A DNA stretch of 64,000 bases from Thalassotalea psychrophila (GTDB taxonomy: Bacteria; Pseudomonadota; Gammaproteobacteria; Enterobacterales; Alteromonadaceae), in NCBI RefSeq assembly GCF_031583595.1, contig NZ_CP134145.1:2418001-2482000 (forward strand). Direction: 5' to 3'. The notes below the pieces were generated by a model. It was not told the DNA's origin. It made no database searches and saw only the letters and a program-made list of their open reading frames with translations. Position 1 is the stretch's first letter, and each line of letters begins with the position of its first letter. The position numbers were made by a program, and so were the translations under genes. Positions 16,232-24,363 of this stretch are shown piece by piece.

Positions 16232-18358
16232 ATGAAACAATTTTTAGCTTTAACTTCTTTTGGCATAGAGTCACTATTAGCCGATGAAATAACCGCAATA
16301 GGCGGAAGTGAAGTAGTACAACGTCCCGAAGGCGTTCATTTTTCTGCATCTATGGAAACCGGTTATCTAGCTTGTTTAAAATCACGCTTAGCCAGTCGTA
16401 TTCTTATTCGTATTGATGCACCGTCACCAGTAAAAGATAAAGACGCACTATATAAAGCTGCAAAAGATATTGATTGGACCGAGCATTTCACTAGCGAAGA
16501 TTTTTTTGCAGTAGATTTTGTTGGTAAAAATGAGCACATACGTGATTCACAGTTTGGAGGTTTAATAGTAAAAGATGCTATTGTTGATTGTTTTAGAGAC
16601 GCCGGTTTAGAAAGACCATCTGTTGAAAAAAACAATCCTGATATTCGAATTCAAGCCCGTCTACTTAGAAATGAAGTGACGCTTTATATTGATTTCTCTG
16701 GTCGTTCATTGTCTAAACGTGGTTACCGTGAAAATTCTGGTGCTGCACCTATTAAAGAAAACCTTGCCGCCGCGCTTGTAGTTCGCTCTGGTTGGTTAAA
16801 TGATCCAAGCAAGCCGCTAGTTGATCCTATGTGTGGCTCTGGCACGTTATTGCTTGAAGCTGTTTCAATGGCTTCAGGCATGTATCCTGGCGTAGATAGA
16901 GCGCAGTGGGGCTTTAGTCGTTGGAAATTTCACGATGCAAGTTTATTCAGTCAACTTTTAGATACTGCCAAAGAAGAAACGGAGCAAGCATTAGCGAATA
17001 GTAAGGTTAAAGTGTTTGGCTTTGATATGGATGGCAGGGTAATGCAAACAGCGAAAGCGAATGCTCGCAGCGCAGGTCTTGGCCATATGATTGAATTCAA
17101 ACAAGGGCGAGCTGAAGAACTTAAAAATCAATTCAATGAATCAGGTCATATTCTATTTAATCCACCTTATGGCGAACGTATTGGTTCATTACCAGAGCTT
17201 GTTTCGACATTTACCGAGCTTGGCAAAGTGTTCAAACAAGAATTTTTAGGTTGGAAAATAGGCCTTATAACCGCTAATGTTGAAATGCTTTCACTATTAA
17301 AGCTCTCAAGCTTTAAGCGTTATAAATTTAAAAATGGTCCGTTAGATTGCCAATTAGCATTATATAACATTGATGAAGGGCAATTAGACCGCACTCCAGT
17401 GCAATCTGATTTTTCTGGTCAGAATTCTGACTTTGCCAATCGCTTAAAGAAGAATGTTAAAGGTTTAAAATCTTGGCTTAAACAAAATGATGTTAATTGT
17501 TACCGTGTTTATGATGCTGACATTCCTGAGTTTAATGTTTCTATCGATATTTATGGTGATCATATTGTCCTGCACGAATATGCGCCGCCTAAAGACATAG
17601 ATGAAGCTAAATCAGCACAACGTTTACAAGAAGCTATTTTTTGGGCTCCAAAAGTATTAAATATAGATCCCGATAAGGTTGCTTTAAAAGTAAGAAGTAA
17701 ACAAAAAGGGAAAAACCAATACCAACAGTTAAGTAAAAGTAAAAAGTCGCTCGTAGTTAAAGAGTATGACGCTTTGCTAAAGGTTAACTTGTGGGATTAT
17801 CTTGATACTGGTTTATTTTTGGATCACCGTAAAACCCGAAAGATCGTCGCGAAAAAATCTAAGGGTAAATCATTACTTAATCTTTTTGCTTATACCGGCT
17901 CTGTTTCATTACAAGCCGCTATTGCCGGTGCGGAGAAAGTAACTACGGTAGATATGTCTAAAACTTATTTAGACTGGGCACAAGATAACTTTGAATTAAA
18001 TAAATTACGTGGTCATAAGTACGAGTTTATTCAAGCAGATTGTTTGCAGTGGTTAAAAGAAAATGCAAATAAATATGATGTTGTTTTTATTGATCCGCCA
18101 ACTTTTTCAAATTCTAAACGTATGAACACCACGTTTGATGTACAGCGCGACCACATGGATTTAATTAAAACGGGAATGAAATCAGTGGCTGATAAAGGTG
18201 AATTAATTTTCACCAATAACAAGCGCGGCTTTAAAATGGACTTTGATGGTTTAAATCTTGTTGGCCTTAAAGCCGAATGCTTAACAGAAGTTACTCGTGA
18301 TTTTGATTTTAAGCGTAACAAGCATATTCATAATAGCTGGTGTATTAGCCGTATGTGA
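16232..18358 (+). CDS. rlmL: 23S rRNA m2G2445/m7G2069 methyltransferase RlmKL
   Basis: A fused bifunctional methyltransferase of 708 residues, the usual length of gammaproteobacterial RlmKL. The N-terminal half has a THUMP domain (about residues 45-155) and a SAM domain ending in the catalytic NPPYGER (~309-315), which makes m2G2445 in 23S rRNA. The C-terminal half has a second SAM domain with DPPTFSNS (~619), which makes m7G2069. A TTG four codons upstream could be read as start, but the ATG at 16232 gives the family N-terminus (MKQFLALTSFGIE). The gene faces away from the tRNA-fMet array. Its stop codon touches the left end of a small inverted-repeat element (18358-18568), so any original readthrough into the downstream gene has been altered. 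Confidence 0.95.
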   Translation: MKQFLALTSFGIESLLADEITAIGGSEVVQRPEGVHFSASMETGYLACLKSRLASRILIRIDAPSPVKDKDALYKAAKDIDWTEHFTSEDFFAVDFVGKNEHIRDSQFGGLIVKDAIVDCFRDAGLERPSVEKNNPDIRIQARLLRNEVTLYIDFSGRSLSKRGYRENSGAAPIKENLAAALVVRSGWLNDPSKPLVDPMCGSGTLLLEAVSMASGMYPGVDRAQWGFSRWKFHDASLFSQLLDTAKEETEQALANSKVKVFGFDMDGRVMQTAKANARSAGLGHMIEFKQGRAEELKNQFNESGHILFNPPYGERIGSLPELVSTFTELGKVFKQEFLGWKIGLITANVEMLSLLKLSSFKRYKFKNGPLDCQLALYNIDEGQLDRTPVQSDFSGQNSDFANRLKKNVKGLKSWLKQNDVNCYRVYDADIPEFNVSIDIYGDHIVLHEYAPPKDIDEAKSAQRLQEAIFWAPKVLNIDPDKVALKVRSKQKGKNQYQQLSKSKKSLVVKEYDALLKVNLWDYLDTGLFLDHRKTRKIVAKKSKGKSLLNLFAYTGSVSLQAAIAGAEKVTTVDMSKTYLDWAQDNFELNKLRGHKYEFIQADCLQWLKENANKYDVVFIDPPTFSNSKRMNTTFDVQRDHMDLIKTGMKSVADKGELIFTNNKRGFKMDFDGLNLVGLKAECLTEVTRDFDFKRNKHIHNSWCISRM

Positions 18359-18568
18359 TACCAAGTTAATTACATATCTGCTCTTTTTTTATAGTTAAAA
18401 CGAATAACTACTACGTTATAAAATCTATAAGTACGGAAGCATGGATGCTGCAGGTAGAGCGACGCAGGATGCCAAAGCCGAGAATAACTACTAACTAAAT
18501 TTTATGCCTTGTATTTATCCGTTTATTCCTAATAAAAAAGTAGAACACATACATAATCAAATTGGTAT
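18358..18568. mobile_element. Small non-coding inverted-repeat (MITE-like) element
   Basis: The 211-bp gap between rlmKL and the glutaredoxin-like gene is bounded by ATACCAAGTTAATTACATAT (left) and, read on the other strand from the right end, ATACCAATTTGATTATGTAT, an imperfect terminal inverted repeat. The left end overlaps the last base of the rlmKL stop, and the right end stops three bases before the next ATG. Inside, 18455-18484 is an exact 30-base inverted match to 26346-26375 in another element. There is no coding capacity. It is best read as a non-autonomous element, but the transposase family and target duplication cannot be fixed. Confidence 0.6.
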
Positions 18569-18571
18569 AAA

Positions 18572-18817
18572 ATGAAAACAACACAATATAATTTATATGG
18601 CACTGAAGGGTGTCATTTGTGCGAAATAGCTGAAGAAATATGCGTACAGCTTATTAGTAGAGATAATATTGAGTACGTAGATATTATTGAAGAACCTCGA
18701 TTAGTCGAGTTATACGGCACAAGCATTCCCGTACTAGAACATTTAAACAGTCATATGGCCTTATATTGGCCATTTAATAAAGAACAATTACAAGAGTTTA
18801 TCAGTGGAACTAATTAG
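18572..18817 (+). CDS. Glutaredoxin-like (DUF836-type) protein
   Basis: An 81-residue thioredoxin-fold protein with the redox motif C15-H-L-C18 in GTEGCHLCEIAE and a later cis-proline in TSIPVLEH. This is the glutaredoxin-like/DUF836 group often found next to uup in Alteromonadales and Vibrionales. It is probably a small cytoplasmic thiol-disulfide protein whose partner is unknown. Its 3' end overlaps the GTG start of uup by 14 bases, implying translational coupling. No ribosome site is seen before the ATG: the sequence just upstream is the right terminal repeat of an element (TTGGTAT). Translation initiation may therefore be weak or leader-dependent. Confidence 0.8.
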   Translation: MKTTQYNLYGTEGCHLCEIAEEICVQLISRDNIEYVDIIEEPRLVELYGTSIPVLEHLNSHMALYWPFNKEQLQEFISGTN

Positions 18818-20720
18818 AATTACTAACGCAGAACTAGCGTTCGGCGAAGATAAAATTCTCGCCAATACAGAATTTAGAATTCAAACAGGCGAACGTGTGT
18901 GTCTCGTTGGACGCAATGGCGCAGGTAAGTCGTCATTAATGAAAATCATTAATGGTATGCAAAACTTAGATGATGGCCAGATGGTTTTTACCAATAATAT
19001 TAAAGTGGCCATGCTTGCACAAGATCCACCTAAATCAGAAGATACCACAGTTTTTGATTATGTGGCTCTTGGTTTAGAAATTAATGGCAAGCTTATTCGT
19101 CAGTATCACGAAATACTTAATGTTGTTGTTGAAGACCCTTCAGAGCAAAACTTGGAAAAAATGGCTAAAATCCAAGACAAGCTTGAACAAAATAATGCTT
19201 GGGAAGACGAGCAGCGTATCGAACAAGTATTAAGTAAGCTGCATTTAACACCTGATCAAAGTATCAAAGAGCTTTCTGGTGGTTGGTTAAGAAAAGTGGC
19301 ATTAGCAAGAACTTTGGTAACGAACCCAGATGTATTATTGCTAGATGAACCGACTAACCATTTAGATATTACTAGTGTGCTGTGGTTAGAAAACTTCCTT
19401 AAGAACTATCACGGTACGATAATATTTATTAGTCATGATAGGGCATTTATTCGCTCGGTATCTTCTCGTATAGTTGATTTAGACCGTGGCATATTAACAA
19501 GTTACCCTGGTAACTATGATTTGTACCTTGAGCAAAAAGAAAATGACTTACAAGTTGAAGCTCAACAAAATCACTTGTTTGACAAAAAACTCGCTGAAGA
19601 AGAAGTATGGGTCCGCCAAGGCGTTAAAGCCCGTCGTACTCGTAATGAAGGTCGTGTTCGTGCTCTAGATAAGTTAAGAGATGAACGTAAAGCCCGTCGC
19701 GATGTTAAAAAACAAGACAATATGGTTCTTACTCAAGGTGACCGCTCTGGTAAATTAGTATTTGAATGTGAAAATTTAAATATGACCTTTACAGATAAAA
19801 CCGTCATTAATAACCTCGACTTATTAATCACTCGTGGCGATCGTGTTGCCCTGATAGGTGGTAATGGTGTTGGTAAGTCAACATTATTAAAATTAATTAC
19901 CGGTCAATACCAACAAACCTCTGGAAAAATGCGAAATGGCGTTAATTTAGAAATTGCTTATTTCGATCAGCATCGCGACCAACTAGATGTCAACATGACA
20001 GTACAAGATGCGGTATCAGAAGGTAAGCAAGAAGTGATGGTTAATGGTAAGCCGCGTCACGTACTTGGCTACTTACAAGATTTCTTATTTAGTCCTAAAC
20101 GTGCGCGTACACCAGTTCGAGCCTTATCTGGTGGTGAAAGAAACCGTTTATTACTGGCTAAGCTATTTTTAAAGCCAAGTAATTTACTTATTCTCGATGA
20201 GCCAACCAATGATTTGGATATTGAAACCCTTGAATTATTAGAAATGGTAGTAGCAAATTACCCTGGCACCGTATTATTAGTAAGCCATGACCGTGATTTT
20301 GTAAATAATTGCGTAAATAGTTGTCTTTACTTTGACGGTAGCGGTGAAATAGGGCAAATTGTTGGTGGTTATAATGACGTTCAAGATTATTTATCTTACA
20401 AAGCGGAACAAAACGCAAAATTTACAATCAAAGACAAAACTAAAGAAAAAACACAGGCAAAAACAGTAGAAGCAAAAAAAGTTAAAAATAAGTTATCTTT
20501 TAAAGAAAAACATGAGTTAGAATCATTACCAGAATTATTGGAATCCCTTGAACAACAAGTGGATGTATATCAGTTACAAGTAAATGCAGCTGATTTTTAC
20601 AACCAATCGTCAGATAAAACTCAAAAAGTATTAAAAGAATTACAAGAAGCTGAAGCCAAATATGAACAGGCTTTTGACCGTTGGCAAGAATTAGAAGAAA
20701 TTCAAGAGAAAAGTAGTTAA
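18804..20720 (+). CDS. uup: ABC-F family ATPase Uup
   Basis: A 638-residue ABC-F protein with two ATPase cassettes and no membrane segments. Walker A sites are GRNGAGKS (~36-43) and GGNGVGKS (~351-358), signatures LSGGWLRK and LSGGERNR, Walker B LLLDEPTNHLD and LILDEPTNDLD. The linker between cassettes is strongly basic (RQGVKARRTRNEGRVRALDK), and the C-terminal ~80 residues form the charged coiled coil specific to Uup. Uup acts on ribosomes and on branched DNA intermediates and limits precise transposon excision. It uses a GTG start inside the glutaredoxin-like gene. Its stop overlaps the DUF3466 start (TAATG), so three genes are translationally linked. Confidence 0.95.
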   Translation: MELIRITNAELAFGEDKILANTEFRIQTGERVCLVGRNGAGKSSLMKIINGMQNLDDGQMVFTNNIKVAMLAQDPPKSEDTTVFDYVALGLEINGKLIRQYHEILNVVVEDPSEQNLEKMAKIQDKLEQNNAWEDEQRIEQVLSKLHLTPDQSIKELSGGWLRKVALARTLVTNPDVLLLDEPTNHLDITSVLWLENFLKNYHGTIIFISHDRAFIRSVSSRIVDLDRGILTSYPGNYDLYLEQKENDLQVEAQQNHLFDKKLAEEEVWVRQGVKARRTRNEGRVRALDKLRDERKARRDVKKQDNMVLTQGDRSGKLVFECENLNMTFTDKTVINNLDLLITRGDRVALIGGNGVGKSTLLKLITGQYQQTSGKMRNGVNLEIAYFDQHRDQLDVNMTVQDAVSEGKQEVMVNGKPRHVLGYLQDFLFSPKRARTPVRALSGGERNRLLLAKLFLKPSNLLILDEPTNDLDIETLELLEMVVANYPGTVLLVSHDRDFVNNCVNSCLYFDGSGEIGQIVGGYNDVQDYLSYKAEQNAKFTIKDKTKEKTQAKTVEAKKVKNKLSFKEKHELESLPELLESLEQQVDVYQLQVNAADFYNQSSDKTQKVLKELQEAEAKYEQAFDRWQELEEIQEKSS

Positions 20721-22540
20721 TGAAAACCTTGATAAAATCCGTTTTAGCGCTAAGCATTACCGGTGCTTTAATAGCACCTACAGCACATGCTGTAACATAC
20801 ACCATAGAAGATTTAGGTATTGTAACTCCGGTTGAGAATACCTACGGTATTGAACAAAATAATAATGGGCAAGTTTTACTGTCTGGTCAAACGACCTATA
20901 ACTTCCCTGTCCAATTTCAATATTTTGATGAAGATGGCGACGACTTTGATGAAATAATCCGTTTAGCTAATAATACCCACGATCAGTTTTATGATTTATT
21001 TAGAATTGATGATGAGGCAGAAGATGCTCTACGTGCCGGTAACCCGGATGCTAATGCATTATCTTGGACTATTAGATGGTTGAGAGGTAAAGGTTCAACT
21101 TTCTATCAAAAGTACGGTGATGCACAAGTTTATATTTTTGAACCAAATACCGCCTCCGCAACTGAACTGCCTATTTTTGATGTTGCATTCGAAGACGCTT
21201 TTGAAGGTAATGAAAGCCTTACTCGTTCAACTATTGATGTAGCAAAAGGGATTACCGATGAAGGCTTGGTGTTTGGCCATTCATCTGCTCCTTTTTTACC
21301 ATTACCTCCGTTCGATGATGGTGGTAGTGAGTTAGAAGTTCATTGGGTAAATGAATTTACCAGTCGAGGTTGGATTAAGAGTGTAGATGGCTCTATCAAT
21401 TTCGAATTAACTCCTTTCACAGAGCTTGACCCTGAAACCAACCATTACGGTGGTTTGTCGGCTGTTAATGATATTGCATCGATCAATGGTAATACTATTG
21501 CAATTGGTACTTCAAGTGTTGGATTGAATCCAAATGCAGTAGAAGATCTTGAAGAAGAGGGTGACTATTGTGATGATCGTGAAGATGACCTCCCATTCGA
21601 AGCTTGTGTGCAAATAATTAGAGCAAATTTATATTACTCAAATGCCTTTAAATGGGAAGTTGATCCAACAGGTACTATTGTAACTACAACGGATTTAGGT
21701 CGCGGTGTTATCAATATCCATGAAGATGATAAACGCCCATTTACCAGTGCCGCGGTTAGTGTTAATGATAGTGGGATTATTGTTGGTTATTCTCACTTTT
21801 GGTGGGATGAAGATGAAACTACACCGAGCAGAGGAGAAAGCGTCGGTAGTTTTGCTGCGATCTTTAAAGACGATGAAATAATCGATTTTACTGACAGAGA
21901 TGATTATTTTGAGTCAAGAGCATTAGATATTAATAACAATGGTATTTTTACCGGATACATGTACACATATGTAAATGGCAAAGCTAGGACGAAGTTTTAT
22001 TACGCGAACGCTAATGAAGCTGAGATTACTCCAGTTTTTCCAATTGACTTTTTCAAGGGGTCATCTAGTTATCCGCATGGAATTAACAACAATGGCATGA
22101 TCGTTGGTGAAGGTGAAGTGGAGGATTTCGTTGACAGCCCGAGTACTCCTCGACGCCGTCATGGTTTCTTATACAGTATAAATGATGATGCCTTTTATAA
22201 TGTTAACCAATTTTTAAGCTGTGAAGATCAAGAAAAGTATGTAATTGTTGAAGCTAGGGATGTTAATGAAGAAAATGTGATACTTGGTACCGCATGGGTA
22301 AAAGCGCCTAAGTTAGATTCTAAAGGCGAACCTTTTTCAATTGATGGCGAAGTAATTCCTGATGCTGAGCAAGACGTATTAGTTGCTGTAAAATTAACGC
22401 CTACAGGAGAAGAGTTTCAAATAAACGATTGTTCTGAAGAACTTGGTGAGAAAACAGAACGAAGAGGGGCAAGCTTAGGTTTCTTATCAATACTTGCCGG
22501 TATGTCTTTATGGTTTAGAAGAAGAAAGTTTAATCATTAA
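20720..22540 (+). CDS. DUF3466-family exported protein with GlyGly-CTERM-like tail
   Basis: A 606-residue secreted protein. It has a Sec signal peptide (1-24, cleavage after AHA), repeated segments of the type INNNGIFTGY / INNNGMIVGE and VNDSGIIVGY that are typical of DUF3466 and resemble HAF beta-propeller repeats, and a highly acidic body. The C-terminus (RRGASLGFLSILAGMSLWFRR and four more residues) has the small-residue/hydrophobic/arginine pattern of GlyGly-CTERM sorting tails, which rhombosortase cleaves so that the protein is released or anchored at the cell surface. Here it begins Gly-Ala instead of Gly-Gly. Function is unknown. It starts on the last base of the uup stop, a conserved but unexplained pairing, and is followed by a strong terminator. 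Confidence 0.85.
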   Translation: MKTLIKSVLALSITGALIAPTAHAVTYTIEDLGIVTPVENTYGIEQNNNGQVLLSGQTTYNFPVQFQYFDEDGDDFDEIIRLANNTHDQFYDLFRIDDEAEDALRAGNPDANALSWTIRWLRGKGSTFYQKYGDAQVYIFEPNTASATELPIFDVAFEDAFEGNESLTRSTIDVAKGITDEGLVFGHSSAPFLPLPPFDDGGSELEVHWVNEFTSRGWIKSVDGSINFELTPFTELDPETNHYGGLSAVNDIASINGNTIAIGTSSVGLNPNAVEDLEEEGDYCDDREDDLPFEACVQIIRANLYYSNAFKWEVDPTGTIVTTTDLGRGVINIHEDDKRPFTSAAVSVNDSGIIVGYSHFWWDEDETTPSRGESVGSFAAIFKDDEIIDFTDRDDYFESRALDINNNGIFTGYMYTYVNGKARTKFYYANANEAEITPVFPIDFFKGSSSYPHGINNNGMIVGEGEVEDFVDSPSTPRRRHGFLYSINDDAFYNVNQFLSCEDQEKYVIVEARDVNEENVILGTAWVKAPKLDSKGEPFSIDGEVIPDAEQDVLVAVKLTPTGEEFQINDCSEELGEKTERRGASLGFLSILAGMSLWFRRRKFNH

Positions 22541-22561
22541 ACTTAGAAACACCAAAAAACA

Positions 22562-22589
22562 AAAAAGGAAGTCATATGACTTCCTTTTT
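22562..22589. terminator. Bidirectional terminator (DUF3466 / fabA)
   Basis: A perfect palindrome, GGAAGTCAT/ATGACTTCC, flanked by five As and five Ts, lies between two converging genes. It would work in both directions. Confidence 0.88.
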
Positions 22590-22631
22590 CTTATCTGGTT
22601 CTAAATTATTTAGAACTGCGCAGCAGATCTA

Positions 22632-23147
22632 TTAAAACTTAGATGTATCTTCAAATAAACCAACTTTTAAATCAGTTGCTTGATATATTACACGACCATC
22701 AACTTCTACAGTACCATCAGCTAAACCCATGAATAATTTACGCTTAATTACTCGTTTAAGGTCAATGCGGTACGTTACTTTTGAGGCTGTCGGTAATACT
22801 TGGCCAGTGAACTTAACTTCACCCACACCTAACGCTCTACCTAAACCTGGTCCACCTGACCATGCTAAGAAGAAGCCAACCAATTGCCACATTGCATCTA
22901 GACCCAAACAACCAGGCATTACCGGGTCGCCTTTAAAGTGACAATCGAAGAACCAAAGATCACGAGTGATATCTAGTTCGGCAATAATTTCACCTTTACC
23001 ATATTTACCACCTTCATCAGTTATTTTAACGATGCGATCCATCATTAACATATTGTCGATAGGTAATTTGCTGTTTCCGGGACCAAATAATTCACCAGTA
23101 CCTGCTTGAATTAGACCGGCTTTATCAAATGAGTTTTGTTTTGTCAT
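22632..23147 (-). CDS. fabA: 3-hydroxydecanoyl-ACP dehydratase/isomerase FabA
   Basis: A 171-residue hot-dog enzyme, the same length as E. coli FabA. Catalytic H70 lies in [20 protein letters not shown] and D84 follows at the family position. It dehydrates 3-hydroxydecanoyl-ACP and isomerises trans-2- to cis-3-decenoyl-ACP, the branch point for anaerobic unsaturated fatty acid synthesis; FabB is not in the window. It is monocistronic on the minus strand. A FabR-like operator lies 80-100 bases upstream (23230-23247), consistent with unsaturated-fatty-acid feedback control. Confidence 0.97.
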   Translation of the reverse strand: MTKQNSFDKAGLIQAGTGELFGPGNSKLPIDNMLMMDRIVKITDEGGKYGKGEIIAELDITRDLWFFDCHFKGDPVMPGCLGLDAMWQLVGFFLAWSGGPGLGRALGVGEVKFTGQVLPTASKVTYRIDLKRVIKRKLFMGLADGTVEVDGRVIYQATDLKVGLFEDTSKF

Positions 23148-23229
23148 GACTCTACTTTCTCAATTAAATGTGTAGATAAAGATAATTATCAGTCAATTAC
23201 CTTTATCAAAAAAATCTGTTCGCTACTTT

Positions 23230-23247
23230 AGCGAACACTTGTACACT
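23230..23247. promoter_or_regulatory. Candidate FabR operator upstream of fabA
   Basis: AGCGAACACTTGTACACT is an imperfect palindrome: AGCGAACA against AGTGTACA from the other strand, 6 of 8 matching. It resembles the FabR consensus AGCGTACA-N2-TGTACGCT. It overlaps a second dyad, GTTCGCTA-CTT-TAGCGAAC (23218-23236), with perfect 8-bp arms. Both are in the fabA promoter region. The consensus is from memory and the match is imperfect. Confidence 0.45.
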
Positions 23248-23327
23248 AAACAATAATTATTTGAAATAAATTGCAATTAGTTTGGTTATCCGTAACCATA
23301 GACATTATTTTTACAGAGGTAATGCCT

Positions 23328-23591
23328 ATGACTAATAAGCCTAGCAAAAAAGCAGCATTAACCAATGCTGAGAAGCAAAAAAGATTTCGAGATAAGCAAA
23401 AAGACCATGGTAAAAAAGAGGTTAGAGGCTATTTAACCGCGGAAGCCATTGAATGTTATGCAAAAATTAGCGAACAAACTGATTGGAATGATAGTGTAAT
23501 TTTATCAAATGCTATTAGAATAACTTATGCTGCTTATAAAAATGGTCAAATAGGTTTGCTTAATAACTGGCTTACTCAAAATAAACTTTAA
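23328..23591 (+). CDS. Small ribbon-helix-helix-like protein
   Basis: An 87-residue basic protein. The N-terminal ~30 residues are lysine-rich and charged (NAEKQKRFRDKQKDHGKKEV). A short strand (VRGYLTAEA) and two helices follow, as in ribbon-helix-helix DNA-binding proteins, so it may be a DNA-binding regulator or antitoxin-like protein. No toxin partner is adjacent. GAGG at 23317-23320 is 7 bases before the ATG at 23328 but only 1 base before the in-frame ATG at 23322, so the later start is preferred; a longer frame from 23271 is not supported. It precedes uvrY by 81 bases. Function is not recognised. Confidence 0.62.
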   Translation: MTNKPSKKAALTNAEKQKRFRDKQKDHGKKEVRGYLTAEAIECYAKISEQTDWNDSVILSNAIRITYAAYKNGQIGLLNNWLTQNKL

Positions 23592-23672
23592 ATGAAAATA
23601 TCACCGCAACACTATTTATGATATTTTTAAACTAATAAAAAAGAGCTATTAGCTCACAGTAGGGGAAATTAA

Positions 23673-24317
23673 GTGATCAAAGTATTATTAGTAGATGATC
23701 ATGATTTAGTAAGAATGGGGATCAGACGTTTACTTGAAGATGCTTCAGGTATTGAAGTGGTTAGTGAAGTATCAACCGGTGAAGAAGCCGTACAGTACTG
23801 TCGCGCTAATGCTCCTGACGTTGTCCTTATGGATGTGAATATGCCTGGAATAGGGGGCTTAGAAGCAACTAAGAAAATTATTCGTTATAATCCAGATATA
23901 AAAGTTTTAATTTTAACTGTTCATGTAGAAGACCCTTTCCCAACTAAAGTCATGCAGATAGGAGCCTCTGGGTTTTTAACAAAAAATACTCCACCTCAAG
24001 AAATGATCCAGGCGATTAAAGCTGTTAAAAGTGGCCAACGCTACATTACCCCTGGGATAGCCCAACAAATGGCTCTGAGCCAGTTCAACAAACCGGATGA
24101 AAGCCCCTTTGCTTCTTTATCTGAACGTGAATTACAAATCATGATGATGATCACTCGCGGTGAGAAGGTGGTTGATATTTCGGATCAATTAAGTCTAAGC
24201 AGTAAAACTATCAACAGCTACCGTTATCGTATGTTTGATAAACTTTCTGTTAGTAATGATGTTGAACTAACACATTTAGCAATACGCTATGGCTTGCTAA
24301 ATACAGAAATGTTGTAG
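23673..24317 (+). CDS. uvrY: Response regulator UvrY/GacA
   Basis: A 214-residue NarL-family response regulator. The receiver domain has acidic D8-D9, phosphoacceptor D54 (LMDVNMPG) and a lysine in FLTKNTP near 104. The LuxR-type HTH begins at LSERELQIMMMITRG (~149) and contains ISDQLSLSSKTINSYRYRMF. It is the partner of the sensor BarA, controlling CsrB/C-type small RNAs and so carbon storage, motility and stationary-phase traits; barA is not here. It uses a GTG start with a strong AGGGGA ribosome site. Its position immediately before uvrC is the classic gammaproteobacterial arrangement. Confidence 0.94.
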   Translation: MIKVLLVDDHDLVRMGIRRLLEDASGIEVVSEVSTGEEAVQYCRANAPDVVLMDVNMPGIGGLEATKKIIRYNPDIKVLILTVHVEDPFPTKVMQIGASGFLTKNTPPQEMIQAIKAVKSGQRYITPGIAQQMALSQFNKPDESPFASLSERELQIMMMITRGEKVVDISDQLSLSSKTINSYRYRMFDKLSVSNDVELTHLAIRYGLLNTEML

Positions 24318-24363
24318 GTTTTAATCCTAGAGAATTAGATTTAATAGTAAATTTGGTATATTG

